DNA of 33,048 nt from Thalassiosira profunda (Eukaryota; Bacillariophyta; Thalassiosirophyceae; Thalassiosirales; Thalassiosiraceae): positions 1 to 33,048 of the forward strand of contig JALLAP010000080.1 in the NCBI GenBank assembly GCA_036939355.1. Reading direction: 5' to 3'. Position numbers and translations under genes: made by a program. Of the stretch, positions 7,974 to 16,675 are shown piece after piece. Each line of letters starts with the position of its first letter. Position 1 is the first letter of the stretch. A model generated the notes under the pieces. That model was not told the DNA's origin and made no database searches. It saw only the letters and a program-made list of their open reading frames with translations.

Positions 7974-10900
7974 ATGGCGGACGACGCCCCCGCTCCCCCT
8001 CCTCCGGCGGAGGAGCCTCCTGCGGCCCCTGCTGCGGCCCCTGCTCCTGCTGCGGCTGCAGGAGGCACCGTCGATATGACCCAGGACGAGGACGACGAGC
8101 TCCCGCCCCTCACCGTCGTGTGGGACTGCGACAAGGTCGGCCTCTGCATGCTCAACGGCAAGCCCGGCGGCGAGTGCCTCTGGTGCGGGAGGAGGATGCC
8201 GAAGCACCACAAGCGCATGGTGCATCACCTGCTCAAGATGTCCGGCAATGGGGTTGCAACCTGCGGGGCCGTCATCCCGGACGCCTACACCGAGCGCTAT
8301 CGTGCCCTTCTCGAGGGCTCCGACGCCAAGACGGCCGCCCGCAAGCGCGCTCATGACGAGACGGTCGACTACGTCGAGCAGCGGCAGGCCTCGGCGAGCG
8401 CGGAATTGCAGGATCAGCGGGGCCGGGGGAAACGCCCCGCAGCCGCTGCGGCGGCCGGAAGAACCAACGCGCTCGGATTTGCCGTGGTTCAGAGGACCAA
8501 CACCCGCGTCCTCCCCACCAACCAGCCCTCGATGGACGCGGCCCTCCAGAGGTCGTCCCAGATGGACATCCGCGCGTCCAACAACTCCGCGCTCTTGATG
8601 GCCATCGCGGACCTCTTCCACTGCGAGAACATCCCGGACCGCATCGTTGAGAGCACCCGCTTCAAGCTCGTTCTGCAGAAGGCCAAGCTCGTCGGGACCG
8701 ACTTCAAGATGCCCAACAGGCGGCAGATCGGCGGGGAGCTGCTCGACCTCAACCACAAGAACTGCTACCGCCAGAACAAGAAGGAGATCCTGGCGGAGGC
8801 GTCGGTTTTTGGTCTGTCGTTCATCGGCGACGGTGCGACGGTGAAGCGGATGCCACTGATCAACGGATTGGTGACCTGCGGGCGCACGCCACCGAAGGTG
8901 GCGTTCATCCACGACTGCACCGAGCACTTGGAGGCGGGTGGGAAGAAGGACGCCTCGTTCATCGCGGAGTTGTTCGCGGATCCGGTGACGGAGTACGACC
9001 CGGACAACACGCTGACCGACGTCTTCTTCTTCGACGGTGCCTCGAACGTGCAGAAGGCCGGCCGGGTCCTGATGAAGAAGTTCCCGCGGACATTCTGCTT
9101 CCACGGGAGCGAGCACGTGGTGTCGCTATTCTTCGACGACATTGCAAAGCTCGAGCCGATCCGGGTGAGTTCCCGCTCGATTTGTCTCTCTATCGTTCGT
9201 GCACATCTAACCGACGCCCTTTCTTTTCAGCAACTCATTTTGAAGTCGTGCCGGCTCTACAACGTCTTTGGCTCGGGAGCGACGCACGGCCCGTACGCCC
9301 AGTTCATGATGCAGTCGGCGTTGGCGAACGGCGGGAAGAGAGTGGGTCCGCTTCGCGGCGCCGGCACCCGCATGGCCACCTTTTTTTACGCGTGGATTCG
9401 CCTCCTCCGGCTTCGGGATCCCCTCCTCGCGACAATCCACCAGGCGAAGTTCAGGGAGCTGAATCTGACCGCTGCGGCGAAGGCGTGCGTGTACGACATC
9501 GAGGACAAGCTCTTCTGGAAGAGGATCTACGTCCTCCTCCGCGCCGTGTACCCGGCCATCAAGGTTCTCCGGAAAGCCGACTCGAATGTTCCGTCGATGT
9601 GCCAGCTCTACTGGCTGGCCAACCGGACGACCTTTGCAATCTGCAAGTCGATGGACGACCTCAACGACACCGATCTCTTCGGCGAGGTCGAACCGGACGA
9701 CAATCTGCGGGCGGTGGCGAACGAGTACTTTGGCGACGAGGAGGGCGACGAGGTGGAGACGCTGAAGGAGAAGCTCCTCGACCTCCAGAAGGTGCGTGGT
9801 CGTTTTGCTTTGCCTTGTATCTTCAGACAACACTTCTCATCCTCTTTGTCGTCCTCCGCGCGCAGAAAGTGGCAGAGGTCGAGGACGACCTGTCCGAGGA
9901 CAGCGAGAGCGAGGACGAGGACCCCGACGAGGACGACGAGATGTCCGGCGCCAGCGGCGAGGTGGGCAACCTCGGGGACTTGGTCCACTCCGCCTGGACG
10001 TTGCGGGTCTCGAAGCTGGCGCACGAGTACGCCGTCACCGCGTGGGCGCTCTCCGTGTACAAGCCGGTGCGGGAGGAGGTGAAAACGCGGCTGACGGGAG
10101 AGCACCGCCTGCAGATCGAGGAGGTCGTCGTGCGGCTCCACGCGAAGCCGTGCGCCAACCCGGCGAAGGGCGTCGATGGCAACCCGGCGAAGGGCGTCGA
10201 TAAGCTCTCCCCGCAGGAGCTCATCGACCTCTTTTGGGACGAGTGGAAGGCGTTCGCCAACCACTCGAAGCCGTTCGACAACGAGGCGCGCTGGAACTCG
10301 AGCGACGCATTGGCCGGACGCTCCGATTTGTGGCACGAGAAGTACTCGCTGCCGTACACGCTCGTCCTCGGGTGGGTCGGCTGCCGGACCACGAGCAAAA
10401 TTTCCGGCATCGGGGCGTGCGAGCGGAGCTGGGGCGACGTGAAGCAAATCAAGTCCGGAAAGCGGTCGCACATCGGTGGCGAGTCGGTGGAGAAGCGGGC
10501 GATATTGTACACGTCGGCGAAGGTGCAGGAGGCCCGGATCCGCGCGACCGAGATGGAGAAGATCGACGCCAAAGGGCCGGGAGCGATGTTTTGCGACGAC
10601 GACATGAAGTGAGTGCTGTTCGCATCGATTTCATTTCTGTTGCAATTCGCACTCACAAAATGTGTCAATCAGCTTCAACCACCAGCTCGAGGCGTTCGGC
10701 GTCGACACGACGGAGCTGCGGCAGCCGGCGTCGCAGCGCATCTTCCGGGCGTGGGTCGAGGACTGGGAGAAGGAATACGTGAAGAAGGACGACCCCGTTG
10801 CCGAGGCCGCCCTGCTGGAGAAGTACAAAGGGCTGGTGTTCTACGATCCGGACGAGAAATCGACGTTCACAATCTGCAGCCGGAACATGGAGTTCCATCG

Positions 10901-11090
10901 CGGACGGGGCGGAGGGTGGCACGTGATCGGGATCAGCGCGGATGAGAACGTGGACGACGAGCCGTTTGATCTCGAGCTGGTCTGTACAATGATTGGCGAT
11001 ACCGAGCAGGCCGACGGAGTCGAAGTTATTGCCCGGGAGAGCGAGGAGGCAGGCGGAAGCACGGGGAGCGAGGAGGGCAGCGACAACTGA
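7974..11090 (+). CDS. hAT-family transposase (BED-like finger, DUF659, C-terminal hAT region)
   Basis: Four exons: 7974-9164, 9231-9791, 9866-10608 and 10673-11090. The introns are 66, 74 and 64 nt, all GTGAGT/GTGCGT...CAG. The product is 970 aa. Residues ~50-100 form a BED-like zinc site (CLWCG...KHHKRMVHHLL...TC). Residues ~280-400 match DUF659: 'SFIGDGATVKRMPLINGLVT', 'DVFFFDGASNVQKAGRVLM' and 'FHGSEHVVSLFFDDIAKL'. Their acidic residues are the likely catalytic Asp pair. The C-terminal region has 'ISGIGACERSWGDVKQIKSG', matching hAT 'ACERNWS', with the expected catalytic Glu. No stops or frameshifts break it, so it may be functional. An alternative 5' exon starts at ATG 7877 and splices over 7901-7973 (GTGAGT...GAAG), adding eight in-frame residues. 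Codons 10157-10201 hold an imperfect duplication (NPAKGVDG). Confidence 0.88.
10157..10201 (+). repeat. 24-bp tandem repeat inside the transposase gene
   Basis: 'aacccggcgaagggcgtcga' followed by 'tggc' is directly repeated, encoding NPAKGVDG-NPAKGVD. It is an in-frame, recent-looking duplication because the two copies are identical at DNA level over 21 bp. Confidence 0.9.
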
Positions 11091-11253
11091 GCGACAGCGG
11101 CGGGGGAATCTTACTTATTGACGATGTCTATGCATAGTAAATGAACTGATTGATGCCCACGACCTTTATTTTGCGTTGCTGCATCGATAACGGAGCCTAA
11201 AACAGCATTCGAACGAACTCGCCGAGGGCGTTCCTGCTGCCACAAAGTGACCG

Positions 11254-11396
11254 GTGTCGCGACGCGTCGCCGTGTCGCGCAAAGACGCGTCGGCGTCACA
11301 GTAAAATGAAGGCTAAAACAGCCCGTGTCGCCGACATGACGCCGCGACACGGAAGACATGTCGCGTGACATGTCGCATGTCGTGGCGTTTGGGGGC
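11254..11396. repeat. Right subterminal repeats of the hAT element
   Basis: Many copies of 'gtgtcgcgac', 'gacgcgtcg', 'gacatgtcgcg' and 'catgtcg' crowd the 3' flank of the transposase gene. They mirror the words at the left end and fit subterminal binding sites. Confidence 0.6.
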
Positions 11397-11571
11397 CTCA
11401 AAACGACACGTCATTAAACGACATTGACAACTAAGTTTATTTTTCAATAGTTTTGAGCAGAAGTGGAGAAAATTGACAATAACAAGTTTCACTAACAAAA
11501 TTACTAGAGGGCCTCCCCGAAGACCCCCCGCGAAAAAATTCAGGCCCGCGAATTCATTCAAAGTCGCTCTA

Positions 11572-11851
11572 GGCCTCGGGAAAATTCCATTTTGTAATTT
11601 GGGAGTATTGGAGGAGCGAAAATTACAAAATTCACGTGAATTACAACGCTAGCTTTCACTAACAAATGGAAGTCACGTGATGGTCACACTTTGTAAAAGA
11701 CCTTGTAGAAGGCGTGACGTGAGAGAGCGTGACTTTGTGACGTGATATGTCGTGATGTGACTGGTACAAAAGCTACGTAGGAATCACGTAGGCCGTGATT
11801 TTGTAATTCACTTTGTAATTTGGCCAAAGTGGCTTTGTAATTTTCCCGAGG
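11572..11851. mobile_element. MITE-like 280-bp element with 13-bp inverted repeats
   Basis: A perfect 13-bp inverted repeat (cctcgggaaaatt at 11574-11586, aattttcccgagg at 11839-11851) bounds an AT-rich interior. The interior has repeated 'tttgtaat' and 'gtgacgtga' words and no coding capacity. 'tcta' occurs just outside both ends (11568-11571, 11852-11855) and could be a short target-site duplication, although two extra bases (gg) sit at the left end. No transposase is encoded. The element ends about 50 bp before the F-box gene's start codon and may have supplied promoter sequence. Confidence 0.5.
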
Positions 11852-11902
11852 TCTACAATCCTCATTCCTCCTGCCGGCCCCCGCGCCCCGCGCCTCCCCA
11901 CC

Positions 11903-13096
11903 ATGGACCTCGCCAACCTCCCCGACGGCATCGTGTCCGATGTGGCATCCTACCTGGCGGCGCCCTCTCGTGCCTTGCTCGCGGTGGCGCTGACGGCGCC
12001 CTCGGCGTCGTGGCGGGACCGCAACTGGACGCGTGGTCCACTGTCGATGGCGAGCGCGGAGTTGTTGGCCTCTCCTATAAACGCATGGGAGGAGCTAGAT
12101 TTGAGCGAAGTCGAGAAGAGCCTGGCGGCAAGGCTGAGGGATGACGACCTCGGTGCAATATTTGCGTGCATTGGCGCAATCGACCGCCTCAAAGTGTTGC
12201 GGCTCGCGGGCTGTGTCAACGTGACGGGGGCAGGGTTTGAGCCGTTGCGAAACTCAACCGTGCTTGAGGACGTCGACATCAGCCTCGTGGGTCTTCACGA
12301 GAGTGCAAAGATCAATCCAAAGCCAATGCTGTCGGAGAGCGTTGTTTTCCCAATATTGGAGAGCCTTGTTGAGAGCAGGACGCTGAAATTCATCATGCTC
12401 CCAAAGGTGTGGAGAGAGAGGCGCAGCCCGGAACTTCACCGATTTCTAGAAAGCTTTCGAGACCTTCTGAACGAGGATGACTTTGCTCACAAGTGTTCAC
12501 TATGCAGTGCGTCAGGTGGATTGGATAGTCTCATTTTTGATCAAACGGCGTACTACGGGCTCCAAAACTTTCGATGCGACATCTGTCGGAGGTACTTCTG
12601 TGATAGCTGCAGTGGAGATCTTGCAGATGACGAGGGGGGTGAGGACGACCAAGAAATTCAATTGCTTTATTGTCAATCTTGTGATCGTGGTTACTGCTCG
12701 GAGTGTTCTCATTTGGACAGGTGTACTCGTTGTTGGAAAGACTATTGTTCGACTTGCGCCGCTTTAGCGGAGTGCCAAGACTGCGGCGATGCGATATGCC
12801 CGTGTTGTACCCCTGCCAAGAAATGCTCTTGCTGGGATGGGACTCGCTGTGCCAGATGCGCCCCTGAGTATCTGGAGTGCCAAAGGGCTGGGTGCACAAA
12901 ATCGCATTGCAAGGACTGCTTTGAGGACGGCACATCCGACGTTCTGCAGTACTGTGACGATTGCAAACACGTATTTTGCACAGATTGCCGCAACCTGGAG
13001 TTATCTGCAGAGAAATTCTGCACTGGATGCCTGTACCTCCATGGAAACAAAATGCCTCCAACCCCGGAGCAGAACAAAAGACTTCGGACTCTCTGA
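11903..13096 (+). CDS. F-box/LRR-like protein with C-terminal cysteine-rich zinc-binding region
   Basis: Single exon, 397 aa. Residues 1-45 (MDLANLPDGIVSDVASYL...WRDRNW) resemble an F-box, the Skp1-binding module of SCF ubiquitin ligases. Residues ~60-150 look like leucine-rich repeats ('IDRLKVLRLAGCVNVTGAGF', 'VLEDVDISLVGL'). From ~198 to 385 there are about 35 cysteines, mostly C-x2-C pairs ('CSLCSASG', 'CDICRRYFCDSCSG', 'YCQSCDRGYCSECSHLDRC', 'CQDCGDAICPCC', 'YCDDCKHVFCTDCRNLEL'), suggesting stacked B-box/FYVE-like zinc knuckles. It is probably a substrate adaptor, but no substrate can be named. The start has a good context (ccaccATGG). The F-box assignment is moderate; the Cys-rich region is directly visible. 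Confidence 0.8.
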   Translation: MDLANLPDGIVSDVASYLAAPSRALLAVALTAPSASWRDRNWTRGPLSMASAELLASPINAWEELDLSEVEKSLAARLRDDDLGAIFACIGAIDRLKVLRLAGCVNVTGAGFEPLRNSTVLEDVDISLVGLHESAKINPKPMLSESVVFPILESLVESRTLKFIMLPKVWRERRSPELHRFLESFRDLLNEDDFAHKCSLCSASGGLDSLIFDQTAYYGLQNFRCDICRRYFCDSCSGDLADDEGGEDDQEIQLLYCQSCDRGYCSECSHLDRCTRCWKDYCSTCAALAECQDCGDAICPCCTPAKKCSCWDGTRCARCAPEYLECQRAGCTKSHCKDCFEDGTSDVLQYCDDCKHVFCTDCRNLELSAEKFCTGCLYLHGNKMPPTPEQNKRLRTL

Positions 13097-13212
13097 GGTC
13101 TGGGAGCGGTTAACAAGGCAACCATTTCAGTTGCGGTTCTACACTTCTAAACCACTAGGTATACTTTATACTGTACAATGAGTTTCGGGCCAAAGTAGTC
13201 ACCCCACAAGCA

Positions 13213-14100
13213 TCATTTTGCCGGCGTCCATATCGTCTCTGCCCATGCCTCCTTCTCCACATTCGACACGGCCGTTCCCTTCTGCTTGTTCACAGTCTTC
13301 TTCCCAAAGTATTTCTCCACCGTGTATTCGTACCCCCACGCAAACGTCGAATGTCGTACCAGCTGGTCCTCCGTCAGCAATACCATCCGTCCCTCCTGGA
13401 GGTTGGCCCCGCGCGGATAGAGCACGCTCGGGGGCAGATCCTCCGGTGTCAGCGTGATCTCGTATAATGCACATATAAATGCGTACGGGTTGGGTTTGCC
13501 GATCAGTTCCGAGCTTTGGAAATGCAGCGTTGCACCGAGGTCGCGCACCCTCCCGGGCGTGGCGGGGATGGCAGACGAGTTGTTGAGTGGCCCGTCCTTC
13601 AGCTGTGCGTCGGAGGAGTCTACTATATTCGCCGGATCGATCTGGTCTATCCACTCTGGATGGTGCAATTCCTCGCTCAGCTCGCGTTTGAGGGTATCTA
13701 ACGGTGTGGTGTCGCGCTTGTTGGCATTTCCGCCCAGCAAGCACACCGACCCTCGAAACGGAACTATCGGATAATCGTGGCTCTTCACCTGCACCAAGTA
13801 TTGCACGTCAGCGGGATCGTTCTTGCTCTTCATGCCGACGACGCGTATGATGGCCACCGCGGCGCGTCCGTCGCCCTTTCGCCGCAATGCCGACTTGAGC
13901 TCCCCTGCGTTATCACCCGCCCCGAGCCCGTACCGTTTCGAGACGTAGGGCGACGACGGTCGGTCGGTGGATGCATAGTAGAGGAGGGACACGAGGAGGA
14001 CCGAGAGGAGGAAGGCGAGCCTTTGGTGGGTGTAGAGCGCCGTCTGAATGCGGGCCGCGACGGCGCGCTTGGTGGATCTGCCCTTCCGCTCGGAGCCCAT
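13213..14100 (-). CDS. Membrane-anchored Nudix-like hydrolase domain protein
   Basis: Single exon, 295 aa. A basic N-terminus is followed by one hydrophobic segment at ~28-43 (LAFLLSVLLVSLLYYA), which looks like a signal anchor. Residues ~78-285 resemble a Nudix fold. 'CLLGGNANKRDTTPLDTLKR' then 'ELSEEL' contains the R-E-x-x-E-E core of the Nudix box (R139, E140, E143, E144). The canonical first Glu of G-x5-E-x7-REUxEE is missing (Thr131/Asp130 there) and the later Gly is replaced by His. Nudix proteins usually cleave nucleoside-diphosphate-linked compounds; here the substrate, and even activity, is uncertain. It is divergent from the RING protein gene, with at most 269 bp between start codons. 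Confidence 0.72.
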   Translation of the reverse strand: MGSERKGRSTKRAVAARIQTALYTHQRLAFLLSVLLVSLLYYASTDRPSSPYVSKRYGLGAGDNAGELKSALRRKGDGRAAVAIIRVVGMKSKNDPADVQYLVQVKSHDYPIVPFRGSVCLLGGNANKRDTTPLDTLKRELSEELHHPEWIDQIDPANIVDSSDAQLKDGPLNNSSAIPATPGRVRDLGATLHFQSSELIGKPNPYAFICALYEITLTPEDLPPSVLYPRGANLQEGRMVLLTEDQLVRHSTFAWGYEYTVEKYFGKKTVNKQKGTAVSNVEKEAWAETIWTPAK

Positions 14101-14369
14101 GTCGTTGGCGCGGAGGGAGGAGTGGGCAGCTCAGGAGCAGCAACCTGTCGGCGTTTGCCAGGAGCGGAGGTGAACTGCGATCCTCGCTTCGTGGTTAACG
14201 ATTAGAGCTATCTTTGAACGGCAGGAGTAGGATAACACAAGTCGAAAGTATGACTGTCTTGCAAATTTGTTCGCGGATGCGAGCCTGCAGCTGTTGCGTT
14301 AAATTGCTCTCAGCCCAAGCAACACCACAACAACAAAGCGTGAGCGCATGGTGGCCACAGCACCAAGAG
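14101..14369. promoter_or_regulatory. Probable shared divergent promoter region (Nudix-like / RING gene)
   Basis: The two start codons point away from each other across this interval, so both promoters must lie here or inside the neighbouring 5' ends. I see no canonical TATA box. An upstream in-frame ATG for the RING gene at 14250 would shorten the interval. Confidence 0.4.
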
Positions 14370-16604
14370 ATGGCGGCTGAGGACGACCCGGCACCCTTGA
14401 ATCCGTCGGCGGCGGGACAGGAGCCCCCCTATGTCGGCGCCGCCCCCAGGGACCCGCCAGCTGGCGGCGGCGATGGCACACAAGATGGAACGCCGACTGT
14501 CCCCTCTACACAGCCCCGGCGCATCCAGCTCCGCCTCCCGGCCGCAGGCGGGGTCGTCCGCATCAACTCCTCGGGCGGGCGGATCAACATCAACACTTCC
14601 GATTCTGCGGGAAATGCAAATAACGACACGGTTGGGCAGCACCTGCTGATGAGGAGCTTGGAGAGGAGGCAGCGACTAGAGCAGGCACAGGGTGCTGCGG
14701 GACGGCTGCAACAGGGTATTAATGGCGCGCCACAGAGAGCGATCAACGTCACCGCCGGGGGCAGACATATACCGGGGATGGGACCGGCAGGGCCGGTCCT
14801 GCCTTCTCTGGAGCCACAGCCCCTGCCCAATCAGACAAGCGACATCTCTTCAGCAGACAATGCTAACGCAGAGGACGGTGGCAAAACAAACGAGCCGGCA
14901 AACATGAAGCAGTATGAGTGCGCAATTTGTTACGAGTACATGGACTCCCCGGTGGGATGCGGCTCCTGCCAGGCACGATTTTGCGCCAACTGTCTGCGGA
15001 GGGTTCTTCGCCAGGGGATTGCCGAACGCAATCCCGAGTCGGAGGATCCGCCGAATTCAGCCAAATGTCCCTCGTGCCGGGCGGCCTTTACCGCGCAGTC
15101 CATTGTGCACGATAGAGAGCTGTGTCGGCAAATCAGGGAGTGCACGGACACCGTCTCCTGTCCTTTCAAAGGGTGCGGGGCCGAAATGAGGATAGGCCTG
15201 CTCAAAGCCCACGAGGCCCAGTGTCCCTACATCCGGATGCGCTGCCGCTATGCCGAGTGGGGGTGCGAGTGGGTCGGGAGGAAGAAGGATCTGCCCGACC
15301 ACGATGCTCACCAGTGCCAATTTCGGGGCGGGCTCGGCCAGCTAGTCGAAAGGTTCCGGCAGAGCGACGCACAGGAGCGCCACTTGCTCCAGCAGCATCA
15401 CATGCAGATTGGCGCCCAGAGCCAGATGCTGTCGCTGCATTCTCGCCAGATGATGATGATGCGGGGCAGGAATTCCGGGAGTGCCCTGGATATTTTGCAG
15501 CTGGCGTACGAGGTCAGCCTCTTTCCGGGAAGGTTCTCAGCGACAAGGGAGACGTGGAGCAGCATCATCAATCACCAAGAGGCCAAATGCGCCGTGTGCA
15601 ATGTGCTGCTGCTGATGCCAACTCTCGCTTTGGTGTTCAATGTGAGTGCAAGCACAGGAAAAGAAGCGTTTGCTCTTTCATCTCATCACTCATTGTTGGT
15701 GCAACAGATATCGTTCCAGGGCTTCAAACTCCTCTCGAGCATACGTCAATTATCGTCTCTGTCTGAGAATGAGATGTGGAATGTAGCGGACTCGCTCATT
15801 CTGTCTCTGTTGGTAGCTCTGGTTGGAGTTCTCTGCATCACGTGCTTCCTCCTCGATTCGAAGGGCCACATGGATTGGACAATCTTCAATGTTCGGCGGC
15901 TCATTCCAGGCCACCCCCTTTTGCGTGATCTAGCTGCAATCTCGGTGGCGATGGTTCATTTCGCATCAATGGAATTCTTTGGCTTTCATCCGGGCCTGAT
16001 GCTTTGGCACTTTTGCGCTGTTGTGACAGTGTTCTTCACTGCCTTCGTGTGCGCAATTGTTGAGAAAAATGAGCCATCTAGATCGAGCATCAGCATTCTC
16101 ACAGCTGCCCGTGGGCGGCCAGTTGTGATATTCGGGATGCGGTACGGATTGCTTGCTGCGCTCTGCGGTTGGGCTCCGAGCATCAACGCTATTCTTACGT
16201 TGAGGATCCTTGCAAGAAGCGCACCGCGGGCTCGTTGGTGGAAAGCAATTTCCAACGAGCATTCAGCATGCTTTTTGTCCCAGTTCAGTTTGGCTGCCTT
16301 GATAAGAGGGGCAGGACTTTTGTCGGCAGTTACTTATGCGAACGATCTCGCGGCGCTTTGGCGGCCAATGATCTTCCATTGGATGTCTGCGACTGCACTT
16401 TTGATCTATATCAACTGCACAGTTGCCCTGATGGACATGGCCGGAGGTCAGCTGGGCGAGAAAAACTTTCATGCGGGGACCGCAATATTCATGCAGGCAC
16501 ATCGAGCTGCCGGCGCGGTCCTACCCAACACAAAGGCGGCTCCTATTGGCTCCGCAGTATTTGGCGTTAGCGCGTTTCTTCTCGTATGCATCGCGTTCGG
16601 TTAA
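14370..16604 (+). CDS. RING and TRAF-type zinc-finger polytopic membrane protein, probable E3 ubiquitin ligase
   Basis: Exons 14370-15641 and 15708-16604; the 66-nt intron (GTGAGT...CAACAG) has no in-frame stop. The spliced product is 722 aa. Residues 1-180 are low-complexity Pro/Gly/Gln-rich. Residues ~184-240 are a RING finger (CAICYEYMDSPVGCGSC, FCANC, KCPSCR). Residues ~257-320 hold TRAF-like fingers (CPFKGCGAEM, HEAQCPYIRMRCRYAEWGC, HDAHQC). A Gln/Met-rich possible coiled coil covers ~325-370. After that come several hydrophobic segments ('LILSLLVALVGVLCITCFLL', 'LWHFCAVVTVFFTAFVCAIV', 'AVFGVSAFLLVCIAFG' and others), giving about six to eight membrane passes. I chose ATG 14370 for its context (agagATGGCGG). 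ATG 14250, in frame, would add 40 residues. Confidence 0.85.
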   Translation: MAAEDDPAPLNPSAAGQEPPYVGAAPRDPPAGGGDGTQDGTPTVPSTQPRRIQLRLPAAGGVVRINSSGGRININTSDSAGNANNDTVGQHLLMRSLERRQRLEQAQGAAGRLQQGINGAPQRAINVTAGGRHIPGMGPAGPVLPSLEPQPLPNQTSDISSADNANAEDGGKTNEPANMKQYECAICYEYMDSPVGCGSCQARFCANCLRRVLRQGIAERNPESEDPPNSAKCPSCRAAFTAQSIVHDRELCRQIRECTDTVSCPFKGCGAEMRIGLLKAHEAQCPYIRMRCRYAEWGCEWVGRKKDLPDHDAHQCQFRGGLGQLVERFRQSDAQERHLLQQHHMQIGAQSQMLSLHSRQMMMMRGRNSGSALDILQLAYEVSLFPGRFSATRETWSSIINHQEAKCAVCNVLLLMPTLALVFNVSASTGKEAFALSSHHSLLVQQISFQGFKLLSSIRQLSSLSENEMWNVADSLILSLLVALVGVLCITCFLLDSKGHMDWTIFNVRRLIPGHPLLRDLAAISVAMVHFASMEFFGFHPGLMLWHFCAVVTVFFTAFVCAIVEKNEPSRSSISILTAARGRPVVIFGMRYGLLAALCGWAPSINAILTLRILARSAPRARWWKAISNEHSACFLSQFSLAALIRGAGLLSAVTYANDLAALWRPMIFHWMSATALLIYINCTVALMDMAGGQLGEKNFHAGTAIFMQAHRAAGAVLPNTKAAPIGSAVFGVSAFLLVCIAFG

Positions 16605-16675
16605 AACCAACACAATGCCTAAGTTAAACAGCAATTACATTCTGCTAATGTACAATAGACACGTTCTCCACTCAT

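Larger units (their letters stand above)
7535..11427. mobile_element. hAT-superfamily DNA transposon, apparently full-length
   Basis: The 3,893-bp interval encloses a complete hAT/DUF659 transposase gene. Its ends carry a perfect 9-bp inverted repeat, TCAATGTCG at 7535-7543 and CGACATTGA at 11419-11427. Inside both ends are dense CG-rich repeats of the type 'tgtcgcg/cgcgaca/gacatgtcgc' (about 7539-7586 left, 11254-11396 right), resembling the subterminal transposase-binding repeats of hAT elements. The left boundary coincides with the point where repeat copy B loses similarity to copy A. Against exact boundaries: the flanking 8-mers (cgcaccac and caactaag) do not match as a target-site duplication, and the copy-A sequence does not resume after 11427. 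The right end could lie elsewhere or be rearranged. Confidence 0.6.

Noticed and set aside
7677..9116. 479-codon open frame on the minus strand opposite the transposase
   Set aside because: It mirrors the GC-rich transposase exon, has low-complexity Arg/Gly/Val composition and no domain. The plus strand encodes clear DUF659 motifs.
10608..10673. Stop codon at 10610-10612 ending the third transposase exon
   Set aside because: It lies within a GTGAGT donor. Splicing 10609-10672 restores frame into 'FNHQLEAFGVDTTEL', so it is not a truncation.
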